Assembly (NCBI GenBank): GCA_026400105.1
Contig: JAPLPQ010000091.1
Coordinates: 16,747 to 80,746, forward strand
Length of the DNA stretch: 64,000 nt
Direction: 5' to 3'
From: Burkholderiales bacterium
GTDB taxonomy: Bacteria; Pseudomonadota; Gammaproteobacteria; Burkholderiales; Burkholderiaceae_C
Shown: positions 1-9,522 of the stretch, one piece after another
Layout: each line of letters begins with the position of its first letter
How positions within the stretch are numbered: the first letter of the stretch is position 1
The notes under the pieces: model-generated
The model's database searches: none
Seen by the model: only the letters and a program-made list of their open reading frames with translations
What the model was told of the DNA's origin: nothing
Position numbers and translations under genes: made by a program

Positions 1-2459
1 GGCCGCAGGAACTCGAACGCCTGATCGTGGCGCGCCACAACGGCCAGCCGGTGCGGCTGGGCCAGGTCGCGCGCGTGCTCGACGGCGCGCAGGAAGTCGA
101 CAGCCTGGCGCTCTACAACGGCCAGCGCACCCTGCTGCTGCAGGTGCAAAAGGCGCAGGACGAGAACACCCTGGCCGTCATCGACAGCCTCAAGGGCGTG
201 CTGGCCGAGATCGGCGCGGAAGTCCCGGCTGGCATCAAGCTGGCACCGATCGGCGACACCGGCCGGCCGATCCGGGTCGCCGTCGCCAACGTCAGCCGCA
301 CCCTGATCGAGGGCGCGCTGCTGACGGTGCTGATCGTGTTCCTGTTCCTGAACTCCTGGCGCTCGACCGTCATCACCGGACTGACGCTGCCGATCGCGCT
401 GATCGGCGCCTTCCTGTTCATGCACCTGTTCGGCTTCACGATCAACATGATCACGATGATGGCGCTGTCGCTGTGCGTGGGGCTGCTGATCGACGACGCG
501 ATCGTGGTGCGCGAGAACATCGTGCGCCATGTCCAGATGGGCAAGACCCCGTTCCAGGCCGCGCTCGACGGCACGCAGGAGATCGGGCTGGCGGTGTTGG
601 CGACCACGCTGTCGATCGTCGCGGTGTTCCTGCCGATCGGCTTCATGCAGGGCATCGTCGGCAAGTTCTTCCACGAGTTCGGCATCACCATCGTCGCGGC
701 GGTGCTGATCTCGATGTTCGTGAGCTTCACGCTCGACCCGATGCTGTCGAGCGTCTGGCATGACCCCGAGATCGAGCCGCACGACCGCCAGCGCCCGCGC
801 CGCACGCTGTACGACCGGACCCTGGGCCGGCTGACGCAGGCGATAGACCAGGCCCAGGAGCGCCTGGCCGAGGCCTACCAGGGCCTGCTGGCCTGGTCGC
901 TCGGGCACAAGAAGAGCACGCTTGCGATCGCGGCCAGCACGCTGGTGGCCGCCTTCGCGCTGCTGCCGCTGCTCGGCAGCGAGTTCGTGCCCAAGGCCGA
1001 CTTCTCGGAAACCAGCATCGCCTTCGAGACCCCGATCGGCAGTTCGCTCGAGAGCACCGAGACCAAGGCGCGCGAGGTCGAGGCGATCGTGCGCAGCCTG
1101 CCCGAGGTGCGCTACACGCTGACGACGATCAACAGCGGCAATGCCCAGGGCAAGACCCGCGCCAGCCTCTATGTGCGGCTGATCGAGCGCGACCAGCGCA
1201 GCCGCAGCGTCGACGAGCTGTCGGCGCTGCTGCGCGAGCGGCTGCGCCAGATCGGCGGCATCACGGTCACGCAGGCCGGCCTGCTGGACCCGGTCGGCGG
1301 CCAGAAGCAGATCGAGTTCTCGCTCCAGGGGCCCGACCTGCAGCAGCTCGACCACCTGGGCCAGCAGGCGCTGGCACGCATCCGCACCATCCCGGGACTG
1401 GTCGACCTCGACAGCAGTGCCAAGCCGAACAAGCCGACGATCTCGGTGACGCTCAAGCGCGACGCGGCCTCCGACCTCGGCATCGGCACGGCGCAGCTCG
1501 CGGCCAGCCTGCGCACCCTGGTCGCGGGCCAGAGCGCGGGCAACTGGCGCGCGCCCGACGACGAGACCTACGACATCCAGGTCCGGCTGCCGCTGGCCGG
1601 ACGCAGCCAGATCGAGCAGCTGCGCGCGCTGCCGCTGGTGGTCGGCAGCAACGCCGACGGCTCGGCGCGCGTGGTCAGGCTGGGCCAGGTGGCCGAGGTC
1701 AGCGAATCGACCGGTGCCAGCCAGATCAACCGGCGCGCGCTGACGCGCGAGGTCACCCTCACCGGCAACGCCTATGCGCGCTCGATCGGCGAGATCTCGG
1801 CCGACATCCGGCGCGAACTCGACGCGCTGCAGCTGCCCAGCGGCTACCGCTACAGCTTCGGCGGCTCGACCAAGAACATGGACGAGTCGATTGGCTACGC
1901 GGCGTCGGCGCTGGCGCTGGCCATCATCTTCATCTACATGATCCTGGCCAGCCAGTTCAAGAGCTTCCTGCAGCCGCTGGCGCTGATGAGCTCGCTGCCG
2001 CTGACGCTGATCGGCGTGGTGCTGGCGCTGCTGCTGTTCGGCTCCAGCCTGTCGATGTTCTCGGTCATCGGTATCGTGATGCTGATGGGGCTGGTGACCA
2101 AGAACGCGATCCTGCTGATCGATTTCGCGATCCGCGCGCGCGAAGGCACGCCCGACCATCCGGCCATGGGGCGCGAGGCGGCCCTGCTGCTGGCGGGCCG
2201 GGTGCGGCTGCGACCGATCCTGATGACCACGCTGGCGATGGTGTTCGGCATGGTGCCGCTGGCGCTGGCGCTCAGCGAAGGCTCCGAGCAGCGCGCGCCG
2301 ATGGGCCAGGCCGTGATCGGCGGCGTGCTGACCTCGACGCTGCTGACCCTGGTCGTGGTGCCGGTGGTCTACTGCTACATGGACGATCTGGGACGCTGGA
2401 TTCAGCGCCTGTGGTCGGGCCGCCAACGTGAAGATGACGGCAGCGCGACCGGGTCCTGA
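1..2459 (+). CDS. RND-family efflux pump inner-membrane subunit (HAE1 type), 5′ end outside window
   Basis: This is the C-terminal roughly 818 residues of a proton-driven resistance-nodulation-division transporter; the reading frame is open to base 3, so the first 200 or so residues lie upstream of the window. Membrane segments begin at about base 300 (LIEGALLTVLIVFLFL), followed by the RND motif GLLIDDAIVVREN, whose Asp pair (about bases 491-496) forms the proton relay. A large periplasmic docking domain and a second helix bundle (from about base 1890) ending near VVVPVVYCYM complete the fold. The VxREN variant and overall character resemble the MdtB/MdtC-like HAE1 branch. The membrane-fusion partner is presumably encoded upstream, outside the window. 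A TolC-type channel gene lies 1.1 kb downstream, separated by two unrelated genes. The substrate is unknown. Confidence 0.93.
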   Translation, partial: PQELERLIVARHNGQPVRLGQVARVLDGAQEVDSLALYNGQRTLLLQVQKAQDENTLAVIDSLKGVLAEIGAEVPAGIKLAPIGDTGRPIRVAVANVSRTLIEGALLTVLIVFLFLNSWRSTVITGLTLPIALIGAFLFMHLFGFTINMITMMALSLCVGLLIDDAIVVRENIVRHVQMGKTPFQAALDGTQEIGLAVLATTLSIVAVFLPIGFMQGIVGKFFHEFGITIVAAVLISMFVSFTLDPMLSSVWHDPEIEPHDRQRPRRTLYDRTLGRLTQAIDQAQERLAEAYQGLLAWSLGHKKSTLAIAASTLVAAFALLPLLGSEFVPKADFSETSIAFETPIGSSLESTETKAREVEAIVRSLPEVRYTLTTINSGNAQGKTRASLYVRLIERDQRSRSVDELSALLRERLRQIGGITVTQAGLLDPVGGQKQIEFSLQGPDLQQLDHLGQQALARIRTIPGLVDLDSSAKPNKPTISVTLKRDAASDLGIGTAQLAASLRTLVAGQSAGNWRAPDDETYDIQVRLPLAGRSQIEQLRALPLVVGSNADGSARVVRLGQVAEVSESTGASQINRRALTREVTLTGNAYARSIGEISADIRRELDALQLPSGYRYSFGGSTKNMDESIGYAASALALAIIFIYMILASQFKSFLQPLALMSSLPLTLIGVVLALLLFGSSLSMFSVIGIVMLMGLVTKNAILLIDFAIRAREGTPDHPAMGREAALLLAGRVRLRPILMTTLAMVFGMVPLALALSEGSEQRAPMGQAVIGGVLTSTLLTLVVVPVVYCYMDDLGRWIQRLWSGRQREDDGSATGS

Positions 2460-2516
2460 GGCCTGGCTTCAGTAAAATGGACCAGAATCGGCAAACATAC
2501 CCACCGGAGTATATAC

Positions 2517-3203
2517 ATGAGCACTGCAATCGCCTTCGACTTCGACAAGGCCCGCTTCAACATGATCGAGCAGCAGATCCGCCCCTGGGATGTGCTGGAC
2601 GCCAAGGTGCTGGCCTTGCTGGGCGAGGTCAAGCGCGAGGATTTCGTGCCCGAGGCCTACCAGCCCGTGGCGCTGGCCGACCTCGAGGTTCCGCTCGGCA
2701 AGGGCGAAGGCCAGTGCATGCTGGCGCCCAAGGTCGAGGCGCGCCTGCTGCAGGACCTCGCGCTGCAGCCCGGCGACAGCGTGCTCGAGATCGGCACCGG
2801 CTCGGGCTATCTGGCGGCGCTGATGGCGCGCCAGTGCGCCAGCGTCGTCAGCCTCGAGATCGACCCGGCGCTGGCCCAGCAGGCCCGCGCCAATCTGCAG
2901 GCAGCAGGCGTGAAGAACGTCGAAGTCCGCACCGCCGACGCCACGACCGACCAGTTCTCCGCCTGCAACGCCGGCGCGCCGTTCAACGCGATCGTGCTGA
3001 GCGGCTCGGTGGCCGAGGTGCCGCCGGAACTGCTGGCCCTGCTCAAGACCGGCGGTCGCCTGTGGGCCGTCGTCGGCCGCGCCCCCGCCATGCGCGCCAC
3101 CCTGGTGCGCGCGGTCGCGGGCGGCCAGCATGTCGAGCAACCCTGGGATGTCAGCGCGCCGCGCCTGCAGCATTTCCCCGAGTCCAGCCCGTTCAAGTTC
3201 TGA
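2517..3203 (+). CDS. pcm: Protein-L-isoaspartate O-methyltransferase family protein
   Basis: A 228-residue SAM-dependent methyltransferase. The SAM-binding motif EIGTGSG is at residues 91-97, and SLEIDPALA follows as motif II. The N-terminal MIEQQIRPWDVLD is typical of the short Pcm-like proteins found beside tolC in Burkholderiales. In true isoaspartate-repair enzymes the substrate loop reads roughly GQTISQP. Here it is GQCMLAPK (residues 65-72), so repair activity is not assured even though the family assignment is clear. The ATG at 2517 is preceded by CCGGAG with good spacing. The rhodanese gene starts 13 bases after the stop, suggesting co-transcription. Confidence 0.85.
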   Translation: MSTAIAFDFDKARFNMIEQQIRPWDVLDAKVLALLGEVKREDFVPEAYQPVALADLEVPLGKGEGQCMLAPKVEARLLQDLALQPGDSVLEIGTGSGYLAALMARQCASVVSLEIDPALAQQARANLQAAGVKNVEVRTADATTDQFSACNAGAPFNAIVLSGSVAEVPPELLALLKTGGRLWAVVGRAPAMRATLVRAVAGGQHVEQPWDVSAPRLQHFPESSPFKF

Positions 3204-3216
3204 TCGGACCCGCGCC

Positions 3217-3567
3217 GTGATCAAAGCGATACGCCCCGCGCAGCTCAAGGACTGGATCGCGGCCTGCCAGGCCGAGGACCCGCAATGCCGGCCCCTGGTG
3301 CTCGACGTGCGCGAGCCCTGGGAGCTGCAGACCGCCAGCGTCAAGCCCGACGGCTTCGAGCTGCTGGCCATGCCGATGGCCAGCATTCCGGCGCGCCTGA
3401 ACGAGCTGCCACGCGAGCGTCCGATCGCCTGCCTGTGCCACCATGGCGGACGCAGCGCGCAGGTGACCTATTTCCTGCTGAACCAGGGCTATGACGAGGT
3501 GGTCAACCTGCACGGCGGCATCCACGCCTGGTCGCAGGAAGTCGATCCGTCGGTGCCGCAGTACTGA
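3217..3567 (+). CDS. Single-domain rhodanese-like sulfurtransferase
   Basis: A 116-residue single rhodanese domain. The active-site loop is CHHGGRS near residue 74, that is, a Cys followed by a five-residue loop closed by Arg, as expected for a persulfide-forming sulfurtransferase. LVLDVREPWE near the N-terminus and NLHGGIHAW near the C-terminus are the other conserved elements. The start is taken as GTG at 3217, because the longer frame only extends back into the methyltransferase gene. It sits between the pcm-like gene and tolC, an order common in Comamonadaceae. The physiological sulfur acceptor cannot be told from the sequence. Confidence 0.88.
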   Translation: MIKAIRPAQLKDWIAACQAEDPQCRPLVLDVREPWELQTASVKPDGFELLAMPMASIPARLNELPRERPIACLCHHGGRSAQVTYFLLNQGYDEVVNLHGGIHAWSQEVDPSVPQY

Positions 3568-3601
3568 GCCCCTCCCCTTAGCCTCCAACGGTCGATCTGC
3601 C

Positions 3602-5002
3602 ATGCCCCTGTCCCATGCTTTCCCAACGACCGCCAGCCCGGACCGGCGCCTGGCTGGACCGTCGCCGGCGCTCGCCCTTGCCGCGCGCGCGACGCGCCTG
3701 CTCGGAGCGATGGCACTGGCCGGAGGCTGCGCACTGGCAGCCCAGGCCCAGAGCCTGACCGAGCTGCACGAGACCGCCAAGCGCTACGACGCGGCCTACC
3801 TGGCGGCGCAGGCGCAATACCAGGCCAGCCTGGCCAAGGCCGAGCAGGCCCGCGCCGGTCTGCTGCCCAGCGCCGCGCTGTCGGCGACGGCCAACTTCAG
3901 CGATCTCGACAGCAGCGTCGACACGCAGGACAAGAACTACAACAACCAGACGCTGCAGCTGTCGGCCAGTCAGCCGCTGTACCGGCCAGCCAACCGGCTG
4001 GCCTATGAGCAGGCACGCAAGTCGCTCGAGGCGGCCGAGGCCCTGCTCGAGGCGGCCAGCCAGGAACTGGTGGTGCGCAGCGCGCAGGCCTACTTCGACG
4101 TGCTGGCAGCGCAGGACAGCCTGGCCTTCGTGCAGGCGCAAAAAGCCGCCGTGGCCGAGCAGCTGGCATCGGCCAAGCGCAACTTCGAGGTCGGCACCGC
4201 CACCATCACCGACACGCGCGAGGCCCAGGCCCGCTTCGACCAGACCGTGGCGCAGGAGATCGCCGCCGACAACGAGTTGCGCGTCAAGCGGCTGGCGCTC
4301 GACCAGCTGATCGGCCAGACCGGCATCAACCCCTGGCACCTGGCCAGCGGCGTGACGCTGCCCGCGATCGAGCCGGCCGATCTGGGTCGCTGGCTCGAGC
4401 GCGCCGACAGCAGCCATCCGCAGGTGCGCCAGGCCAGCACCGGACTGGAAGTGGCCAGGCTCGAAACCGCCAAGGCGCAGGCCGGCCATCTGCCGACGCT
4501 CGACGCGGTGGCGCAATACCAGGCCGCGCGCACGCCCGCCTCGGCCAGCAGCCTGCCGCCCTATCTGCGCAACAAGACGGCGTCGGTGGGCCTGCAGTTC
4601 AACCTGCCGCTGTTCGCGGGCTACGCGGTGCAGAACCGGGTCAAGGAAACGCTGGCGCTCGAGGACAAGGCGCGCAACGACCTCGACGCGGCACGGCGCG
4701 GCGTGGCGCAGGCCACTCGCGTGGCCTATTACGGCGTGGTCTCGGGTCAGGGCCAGGTCAAGGCGCTGGAAGCCGCGGTGGCCTCGAGCCAGAGCGCGCT
4801 CGAAGCGACCCAGCTCGGCTACCAGGTCGGCGTGCGCATCAACCTCGATGTGCTCAACGCGCAAAGCCAGCTGTTCCAGACCAAGGCCAGCCTGGCCAAG
4901 GCACGCTACGAGCTGCTGGTCGGCGGACTCAAGCTCAAGCAGGCCGGCGGGGTGCTCCAGGGCGAGGACCTGCAGGCGGTCAATGCCGTGCTGATGCCGT
5001 GA
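3602..5002 (+). CDS. tolC: TolC-family outer-membrane efflux/secretion channel
   Basis: A 466-residue TolC-type protein forming the outer-membrane/periplasmic tunnel for RND pumps or type I secretion. The N-terminus carries a hydrophobic signal stretch (LLGAMALAGGCALAAQAQ) after a rather long Arg-containing leader, then SLTELHETAKRYDAAYLAAQ, the usual start of the mature protein. Two tandem outer-membrane-efflux-protein repeats follow, with characteristic helical features such as AYFDVLAAQD, GTATITDTREAQARFD and, in the second half, GVRINLDVLNAQSQLF. The start at ATG 3602 gives a plausible signal peptide; the longer frame overlaps the rhodanese gene. It ends 92 bases before the convergent msbA gene. 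Confidence 0.92.
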   Translation: MPLSHAFPTTASPDRRLAGPSPALALAARATRLLGAMALAGGCALAAQAQSLTELHETAKRYDAAYLAAQAQYQASLAKAEQARAGLLPSAALSATANFSDLDSSVDTQDKNYNNQTLQLSASQPLYRPANRLAYEQARKSLEAAEALLEAASQELVVRSAQAYFDVLAAQDSLAFVQAQKAAVAEQLASAKRNFEVGTATITDTREAQARFDQTVAQEIAADNELRVKRLALDQLIGQTGINPWHLASGVTLPAIEPADLGRWLERADSSHPQVRQASTGLEVARLETAKAQAGHLPTLDAVAQYQAARTPASASSLPPYLRNKTASVGLQFNLPLFAGYAVQNRVKETLALEDKARNDLDAARRGVAQATRVAYYGVVSGQGQVKALEAAVASSQSALEATQLGYQVGVRINLDVLNAQSQLFQTKASLAKARYELLVGGLKLKQAGGVLQGEDLQAVNAVLMP

Positions 5003-5073
5003 TGACGGCAGCCATGCGGCATCGAATCGGACCGCAGATCCGGAGCAGCCATGTTCTGAAACAGGTACTCCGG

Positions 5074-5094
5074 GCGCGTCATTGACCGGCGCGC
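5074..5094. terminator. Possible terminator hairpin between convergent tolC and msbA
   Basis: GCGCGTC (5074-5080) pairs with GGCGCGC (5088-5094), one pair being G·U, with a 7-base loop. The hairpin abuts the msbA stop codon in the 92-base convergent spacer. No U-run follows on either strand, so intrinsic termination is only suggested. Confidence 0.3.
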
Positions 5095-6837
5095 TTACAG
5101 ATTGGCCGACTGGATCCGCACCATGCCGGCATAAGACCCGTTTTTGGCCATCAGTTCCTCGTGGCTGCCCTGCTCGATGATGCGGCCGTCGGACATGACG
5201 CAGATCAGGTCGGCGTTGCGGATCGTGCTCAGGCGGTGCGCGATCAGGATCAGGGTCTTGGCGTGGCGCAGGTCCTCGATCGAGTGCTGCACCACGGCTT
5301 CGGACTCGGAATCGAGCGCCGAGGTCGCTTCATCGAAGATCCAGATCGCGGCGTCGCGGTAGAGCGCGCGCGCAATTGCCAGCCGCTGGCGCTGGCCGCC
5401 CGACAGCATGCTGCCGTTGGTGCCGACCGGCGCGTCGATGCCTTCGGGCAGCTTGGCGACATGGTTCCAGAGGTTGGCGGCGCGCAGGCATTGCTCGACC
5501 TTGGCCCGGTCCACGCCGAGCGGACTGGCATAGGCCACGTTCTGCGCGATGCTGCCATCAAACAGCACGATGTCCTGCGACACGACGGCGAAATGGCGCC
5601 GCAGGCTGGCGAGCCTGAGCGACTCGATCGGCTGGCCGTCGAGCAGCACCTGGCCGCTGTTGACATGGGCAAAGCGCAGCAGGGTGTTGACGACCGTGGT
5701 CTTGCCGGCGCCCGATGAGCCGACCAGCGCCACCGTGGTGCCCGGAGCGATCTGCAGGTCGAGGCCGTCGAGCGAAGGCGTGGCCGCCTCCTCGTATTGC
5801 ACCTTGACCTGCCTGAAGTCGATCCGGCCCTGACAGGCGGGCAGGTCCTGGGTGCCGTGGTCGGGCTCCTGCGGCGCATCCATCAGGCTGAAGGAGCCAC
5901 GGGCCGTGATCAGCGCGCTGTTGATCGGCTGGTAGACATCGGTCAGATGCCGCATCGGCGAGATCGTCATCAGCAAGGCGGTGACGAAGGACACGAACTC
6001 GCCCACCGTGGCCGAACCCTGGCTGGCCTGCCACAGCGCCAGCGTGATGATGGTCGACACGCCGATCGCCGCCACCACCTGGGTCGCCGGCGTCACGAGC
6101 GAACTGGTCGCGACCTGCTTCAAGGTCATGCGGCGGAACTGGACCGCCTCGGCATCGAAGCGCTTGAGCTCGAAATCGGCCGCATCGAAGGTGCGCACGA
6201 CGCGCCAGGCGCGCGCATTGTCGTCGACCGTGCTGACCAGGCGCTGCTGCGAGCGGTATTGCTCCTCGCCGACCTTGCTCAGGCGCTTCTGTACCAGCTT
6301 GATCGTGATGCCGAGCAGCGGCATCGAGATGAAGGACAGCAGCGTGAGCTGCCAGTTCAGATAGAGCAGGTAGCCGACCAGGAACATCAGGGTGGTCGCG
6401 TCCTTGACAAAGGTGATCAGCGAGTTGCCGATCACCTGCGAGGCGGACTGCGGGTCGTTGATGACCTTGGTCACCGCCACCCCCGGGCTGACATGGGTGA
6501 ACAGCTTGGCATCGGCGCGCAGCAAGGCGCGCATGAGGTCGCGCCGCAGGTCGAGCACCATGGCCGAGGTCGCCGAGGTCATGACATAGGTGCCCGAGAA
6601 GTTGAACACCCCGCGCACCAGGAACAGGCCGATGATGATCAGGGGCACCGACCAGAGCGGGAACTTCAGCCCGTCCTGGAACCCCGAGTCGATCAGCTTC
6701 TTGAACAGCGCCGGTATCACCGGCTCGACCGCCGAGCCGAGCAGGAAGAACAGCAGCGAGGCGCCCAGCATGCGCCACTGGCGCCGGGCATAGACCATCA
6801 GGCGCCGGCCGGTGTCCTTGAGTTCGGCCTGCTTCAT
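5095..6837 (-). CDS. msbA: Lipid A export ABC transporter MsbA (fused permease/ATPase)
   Basis: A 580-residue half-transporter that flips lipid A-core across the inner membrane as a homodimer. The N-terminal six-helix exporter domain covers roughly residues 20-320, with the segment LLFFLLGSAVEPVIPALFKKLID. The nucleotide-binding domain has Walker A GSSGAGKT at 373-380, the ABC signature LSGGQ at 478-482, Walker B IWIFDE at 498-503 and the switch His in IAHRLST. Its start codon overlaps the stop of the upstream glycosyltransferase (ATGA), so the two genes are probably translationally coupled. The position beside heptose and core-sugar genes supports MsbA rather than a generic exporter. Confidence 0.93.
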   Translation of the reverse strand: MKQAELKDTGRRLMVYARRQWRMLGASLLFFLLGSAVEPVIPALFKKLIDSGFQDGLKFPLWSVPLIIIGLFLVRGVFNFSGTYVMTSATSAMVLDLRRDLMRALLRADAKLFTHVSPGVAVTKVINDPQSASQVIGNSLITFVKDATTLMFLVGYLLYLNWQLTLLSFISMPLLGITIKLVQKRLSKVGEEQYRSQQRLVSTVDDNARAWRVVRTFDAADFELKRFDAEAVQFRRMTLKQVATSSLVTPATQVVAAIGVSTIITLALWQASQGSATVGEFVSFVTALLMTISPMRHLTDVYQPINSALITARGSFSLMDAPQEPDHGTQDLPACQGRIDFRQVKVQYEEAATPSLDGLDLQIAPGTTVALVGSSGAGKTTVVNTLLRFAHVNSGQVLLDGQPIESLRLASLRRHFAVVSQDIVLFDGSIAQNVAYASPLGVDRAKVEQCLRAANLWNHVAKLPEGIDAPVGTNGSMLSGGQRQRLAIARALYRDAAIWIFDEATSALDSESEAVVQHSIEDLRHAKTLILIAHRLSTIRNADLICVMSDGRIIEQGSHEELMAKNGSYAGMVRIQSANL

Positions 6838-7865
6838 GCGGCCACCGCCATCTGGGGAGCCGCAGCCGTGACCAGGTCCAGCACCTGCTCGACGGTCACG
6901 GCGGAAAGCGTGCTGGCCTGGACGTTGAACAGGTGTTCAGGGTCATGATCCAGCGTGCGACGATGGCCGATCAGCACGAAGGTGGGGGTGGCGACAGCCG
7001 CCGCCACGTTGACCATGCCGGTGTCGTTGCCGACGCAGACATCGGCCAGCTTGAGCACCGCGGCACTACCCAGCACGGGCGCATCCGTCAGGACGGCCAG
7101 GCCATGGCGCGCCGCCTGCGGGACCAGGGCTTCGATCTCCCTGGCCAGCTGCACCTCGGCCGGGCCGCCGAGCAGCACGACGCCGGCACCGCGCTCGATC
7201 AGGCGCCGGGCCAGTTCGGCATAGGGCTTGATGCCCCACTGCTTGTGGGTTTCGCTGGTACCGATCGCAAAGGCATAGAGCGGCCGGGGCAGCTGGGCCA
7301 GGCGCTGCTGCATGGCGCGCAACTGCTCGTCCGGCACATCGAGCCGGGGCACTATCGGCTGGGGGCAGAAACCATGCCGGACCATCAGCTCGCTGGCCTC
7401 GTGGTAGGCCGCTACCGACGGCCCCTGGTAGGCGCGGACAAACGGGCCCTGGTTCAGGAAGACCCGCTGCAAGGGCTTGTAGCCAAAGCCGATCCGGAGC
7501 GGGATGCCGCTCAGGCCGGCCACCAGGCCGCGGCTGATGCGGCCCGAGAACAGCACGATGCGGTCGAAACGCCCCTGCTTGAGCTGCTGCGCCATGCGCC
7601 ACATGCCGAGCAGGCCGGCGTGGCGTCCCTGGCGCTTTTCTTCGCGCCGCGGACGGTGGTCGTGGTCGATCACGGCCTCGACCCAAGGCTCCTTGCCGAT
7701 GAAGGCGCGCGTCAGCGTGGAGGGCTGCGCCACGATGGTGACCTGGCCGCCCTGGCTCTGCCCGGCAATCGCCTTGAAGTACTGGATATGCCAGATCAGG
7801 TCGCCAATGCCGGTGTACTGCAGCAGGACCACGGTACGCGGGCGCTTGTCGTTGGTGGGGAGCAT
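6834..7865 (-). CDS. Glycosyltransferase family 9 (heptosyltransferase-like)
   Basis: A 343-residue GT9 enzyme, the ADP-heptose:LPS heptosyltransferase family. It has the N-terminal [16 protein letters not shown] loop typical of GT9, and the C-terminal donor-site region [20 protein letters not shown] matches the conserved GxDTGxxHxA motif with Asn and Val in place of Asp and His. The start is taken as ATG 7865; no clear Shine-Dalgarno sequence precedes it (the upstream tract is pyrimidine-rich), so the start is uncertain. It shares a four-base overlap with msbA and is divergent from gmhA across a 137-base spacer that probably contains both promoters. The acceptor sugar is unknown; the motif changes could mean a non-heptose donor. 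Confidence 0.82.
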   Translation of the reverse strand: MLPTNDKRPRTVVLLQYTGIGDLIWHIQYFKAIAGQSQGGQVTIVAQPSTLTRAFIGKEPWVEAVIDHDHRPRREEKRQGRHAGLLGMWRMAQQLKQGRFDRIVLFSGRISRGLVAGLSGIPLRIGFGYKPLQRVFLNQGPFVRAYQGPSVAAYHEASELMVRHGFCPQPIVPRLDVPDEQLRAMQQRLAQLPRPLYAFAIGTSETHKQWGIKPYAELARRLIERGAGVVLLGGPAEVQLAREIEALVPQAARHGLAVLTDAPVLGSAAVLKLADVCVGNDTGMVNVAAAVATPTFVLIGHRRTLDHDPEHLFNVQASTLSAVTVEQVLDLVTAAAPQMAVAA

Positions 7866-8002
7866 GGATAAGCAGGAGGGGGAAGGAGGCTGGTATTTTG
7901 CCTGACGCCACCCGCCATCGATCGGACGGAGCCGGCGCAGCCGACGCAAGCCGGCTGCCGTTTACCCTGACAATAGCAGGATTGCATGTCTGGCAACCCG
8001 TC

Positions 8003-8572
8003 ATGAATTCCCTCTTTTTGCACAATCTGGCTGAGCAGGTCGCCTTGCTCCAGTCTCTGCAGCCCCTGGATGGCGCCGTAGCCCAAGCTGGCGCACTCGC
8101 CACGCAGTCGCTGCGCGCCGGCGGCAAGCTGATGTTCTGCGGCAATGGCGGCTCCGCGGCCGACAGCCAGCATCTGGCGGCCGAACTGACCGGTCGCTTC
8201 ATCAAGGACCGCAGGCCGCTGGCGGCGCTGGCGCTGTCCACCGACAGCTCGGCGCTGACCTGCATCGCCAACGACTACTCGTTCGACGAGGTGTTCGCGC
8301 GCCAGGTGCAAGGCCTGGGTCGCGCCGGCGATCTGCTGATCGCCATCTCGACCTCGGGCAACTCGCGCAACGTGATCCGCGCGGTCGAGGAAGCCAAGGC
8401 CCTGGGCATGTCGGTGATCGGCCTGCTCGGACGCGACGGCGGCGCGCTGCGCGAGCGGTGCGACCTGGCGATCGTGGTCCCGAGCCAGGTGACGGCGCGC
8501 ATCCAGGAGTCGCATATCCTGATCGGCCACACCCTGTGCGGCCTGATCGAACAGCAACTCGGCCTGGTGTGA
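8003..8572 (+). CDS. gmhA: Sedoheptulose-7-phosphate isomerase (phosphoheptose isomerase)
   Basis: A 189-residue SIS-domain enzyme that converts sedoheptulose 7-phosphate to D-glycero-D-manno-heptose 7-phosphate, the first step of LPS inner-core heptose synthesis in the cytoplasm. The segment [11 protein letters not shown] (residues 47-57) and the following [10 protein letters not shown] are diagnostic. [14 protein letters not shown] is the phosphate-binding SIS motif, and [12 protein letters not shown] carries the catalytic/zinc residues near the C-terminus. ATG 8003 matches family length; the upstream part of the open frame has no homology character. It heads a rightward operon of heptose and core genes, with the hldA ATG 8 bases after its stop. 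Confidence 0.95.
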   Translation: MNSLFLHNLAEQVALLQSLQPLDGAVAQAGALATQSLRAGGKLMFCGNGGSAADSQHLAAELTGRFIKDRRPLAALALSTDSSALTCIANDYSFDEVFARQVQGLGRAGDLLIAISTSGNSRNVIRAVEEAKALGMSVIGLLGRDGGALRERCDLAIVVPSQVTARIQESHILIGHTLCGLIEQQLGLV

Positions 8573-8580
8573 ATTTGAAA

Positions 8581-9522
8581 ATGACCGTGAATCCCTGCCC
8601 CGAAAAAGCGGTGCTGGCGGCCCGCCGCGTGCTGGTGGTCGGCGACGTGATGCTGGACCGCTACTGGTTCGGTGCCGTCGAGCGCATCTCGCCCGAGGCA
8701 CCGGTGCCGGTGCTGCATGTGCAGCGCGAGCAGGACCGCCTGGGCGGTGCGGCCAACGTCGCGCTCAACGTCAAGACCCTGGGCGGCCAGGTCACGCTGC
8801 TGAGCATGCTGGGCCAGGACGAACCCGCGCAGCGGCTGCAGGCCCTGCTGCACCAGCAAGGCATCGCGACCGTGCTGGGGCAGGACCCGCGCCTGCAGAC
8901 CATCGTCAAGCTGCGCGTGATCGGCCGCAATCAGCAGCTGCTGCGCATCGACTTCGAGCAGGAGCCGGTGCACGAGGTGCTGGCGCAGATGCTGGCCGAC
9001 TTCGAGCGCGAACTGCCGCAGCACGACGTGGTGCTGTTCTCGGACTACGGCAAGGGCGGGCTGGCGCATATCCCGCGCATGATCGAGCTCGCGCGTGCCG
9101 CCGGCAAGCCGGTGCTGGTCGACCCCAAGGGCAGCGACTACGCGCGCTACAGCGGCGCCAGCCTGATCACGCCGAACCGCTCCGAGCTGATGCAGGTGGT
9201 GGGCAACTGGCAGGACGAGGCCGAACTCGAGCGCAAGGCGCAGGGCTTGCGCGAGCGCCTGGGGCTGCAGGCACTGCTGCTGACCCGGTCCGAGGAAGGC
9301 ATGTCGCTGTTCGAGCCCGACCGGGTCTCCCATGTCAAGGCGCAGGTGCGCGAGGTGGCCGATGTCACCGGCGCGGGCGACACCGTGATCGCGACCATGG
9401 CCTTGATGCTGGCCTGCGGCCTGGCGCTGGAGCAGGCGATGGAGATCGCCAACCGCGCCGGCGGCCTGGTGGTGGCCAAGTTCGGCACCGCGACCGTCAG
9501 CTACGAGGAGCTGTTCGCATGA
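8581..9522 (+). CDS. hldA: D-glycero-beta-D-manno-heptose-7-phosphate kinase
   Basis: A 313-residue PfkB-family kinase that phosphorylates heptose 7-phosphate at C1 to the 1,7-bisphosphate. It corresponds to the N-terminal domain of the bifunctional enterobacterial HldE, so the pathway here is of the split type. Conserved features are VVGDVMLDRYWFG, the RISPEAPVPV substrate loop, RLGGAANVALN and the catalytic DVTGAGDT (residues 261-268). ATG 8581 is chosen; an in-frame GTG at 8569 overlapping the gmhA stop is an alternative. Its stop overlaps the next start by four bases, coupling the kinase with the adenylyltransferase/phosphatase fusion. Confidence 0.94.
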   Translation: MTVNPCPEKAVLAARRVLVVGDVMLDRYWFGAVERISPEAPVPVLHVQREQDRLGGAANVALNVKTLGGQVTLLSMLGQDEPAQRLQALLHQQGIATVLGQDPRLQTIVKLRVIGRNQQLLRIDFEQEPVHEVLAQMLADFERELPQHDVVLFSDYGKGGLAHIPRMIELARAAGKPVLVDPKGSDYARYSGASLITPNRSELMQVVGNWQDEAELERKAQGLRERLGLQALLLTRSEEGMSLFEPDRVSHVKAQVREVADVTGAGDTVIATMALMLACGLALEQAMEIANRAGGLVVAKFGTATVSYEELFA

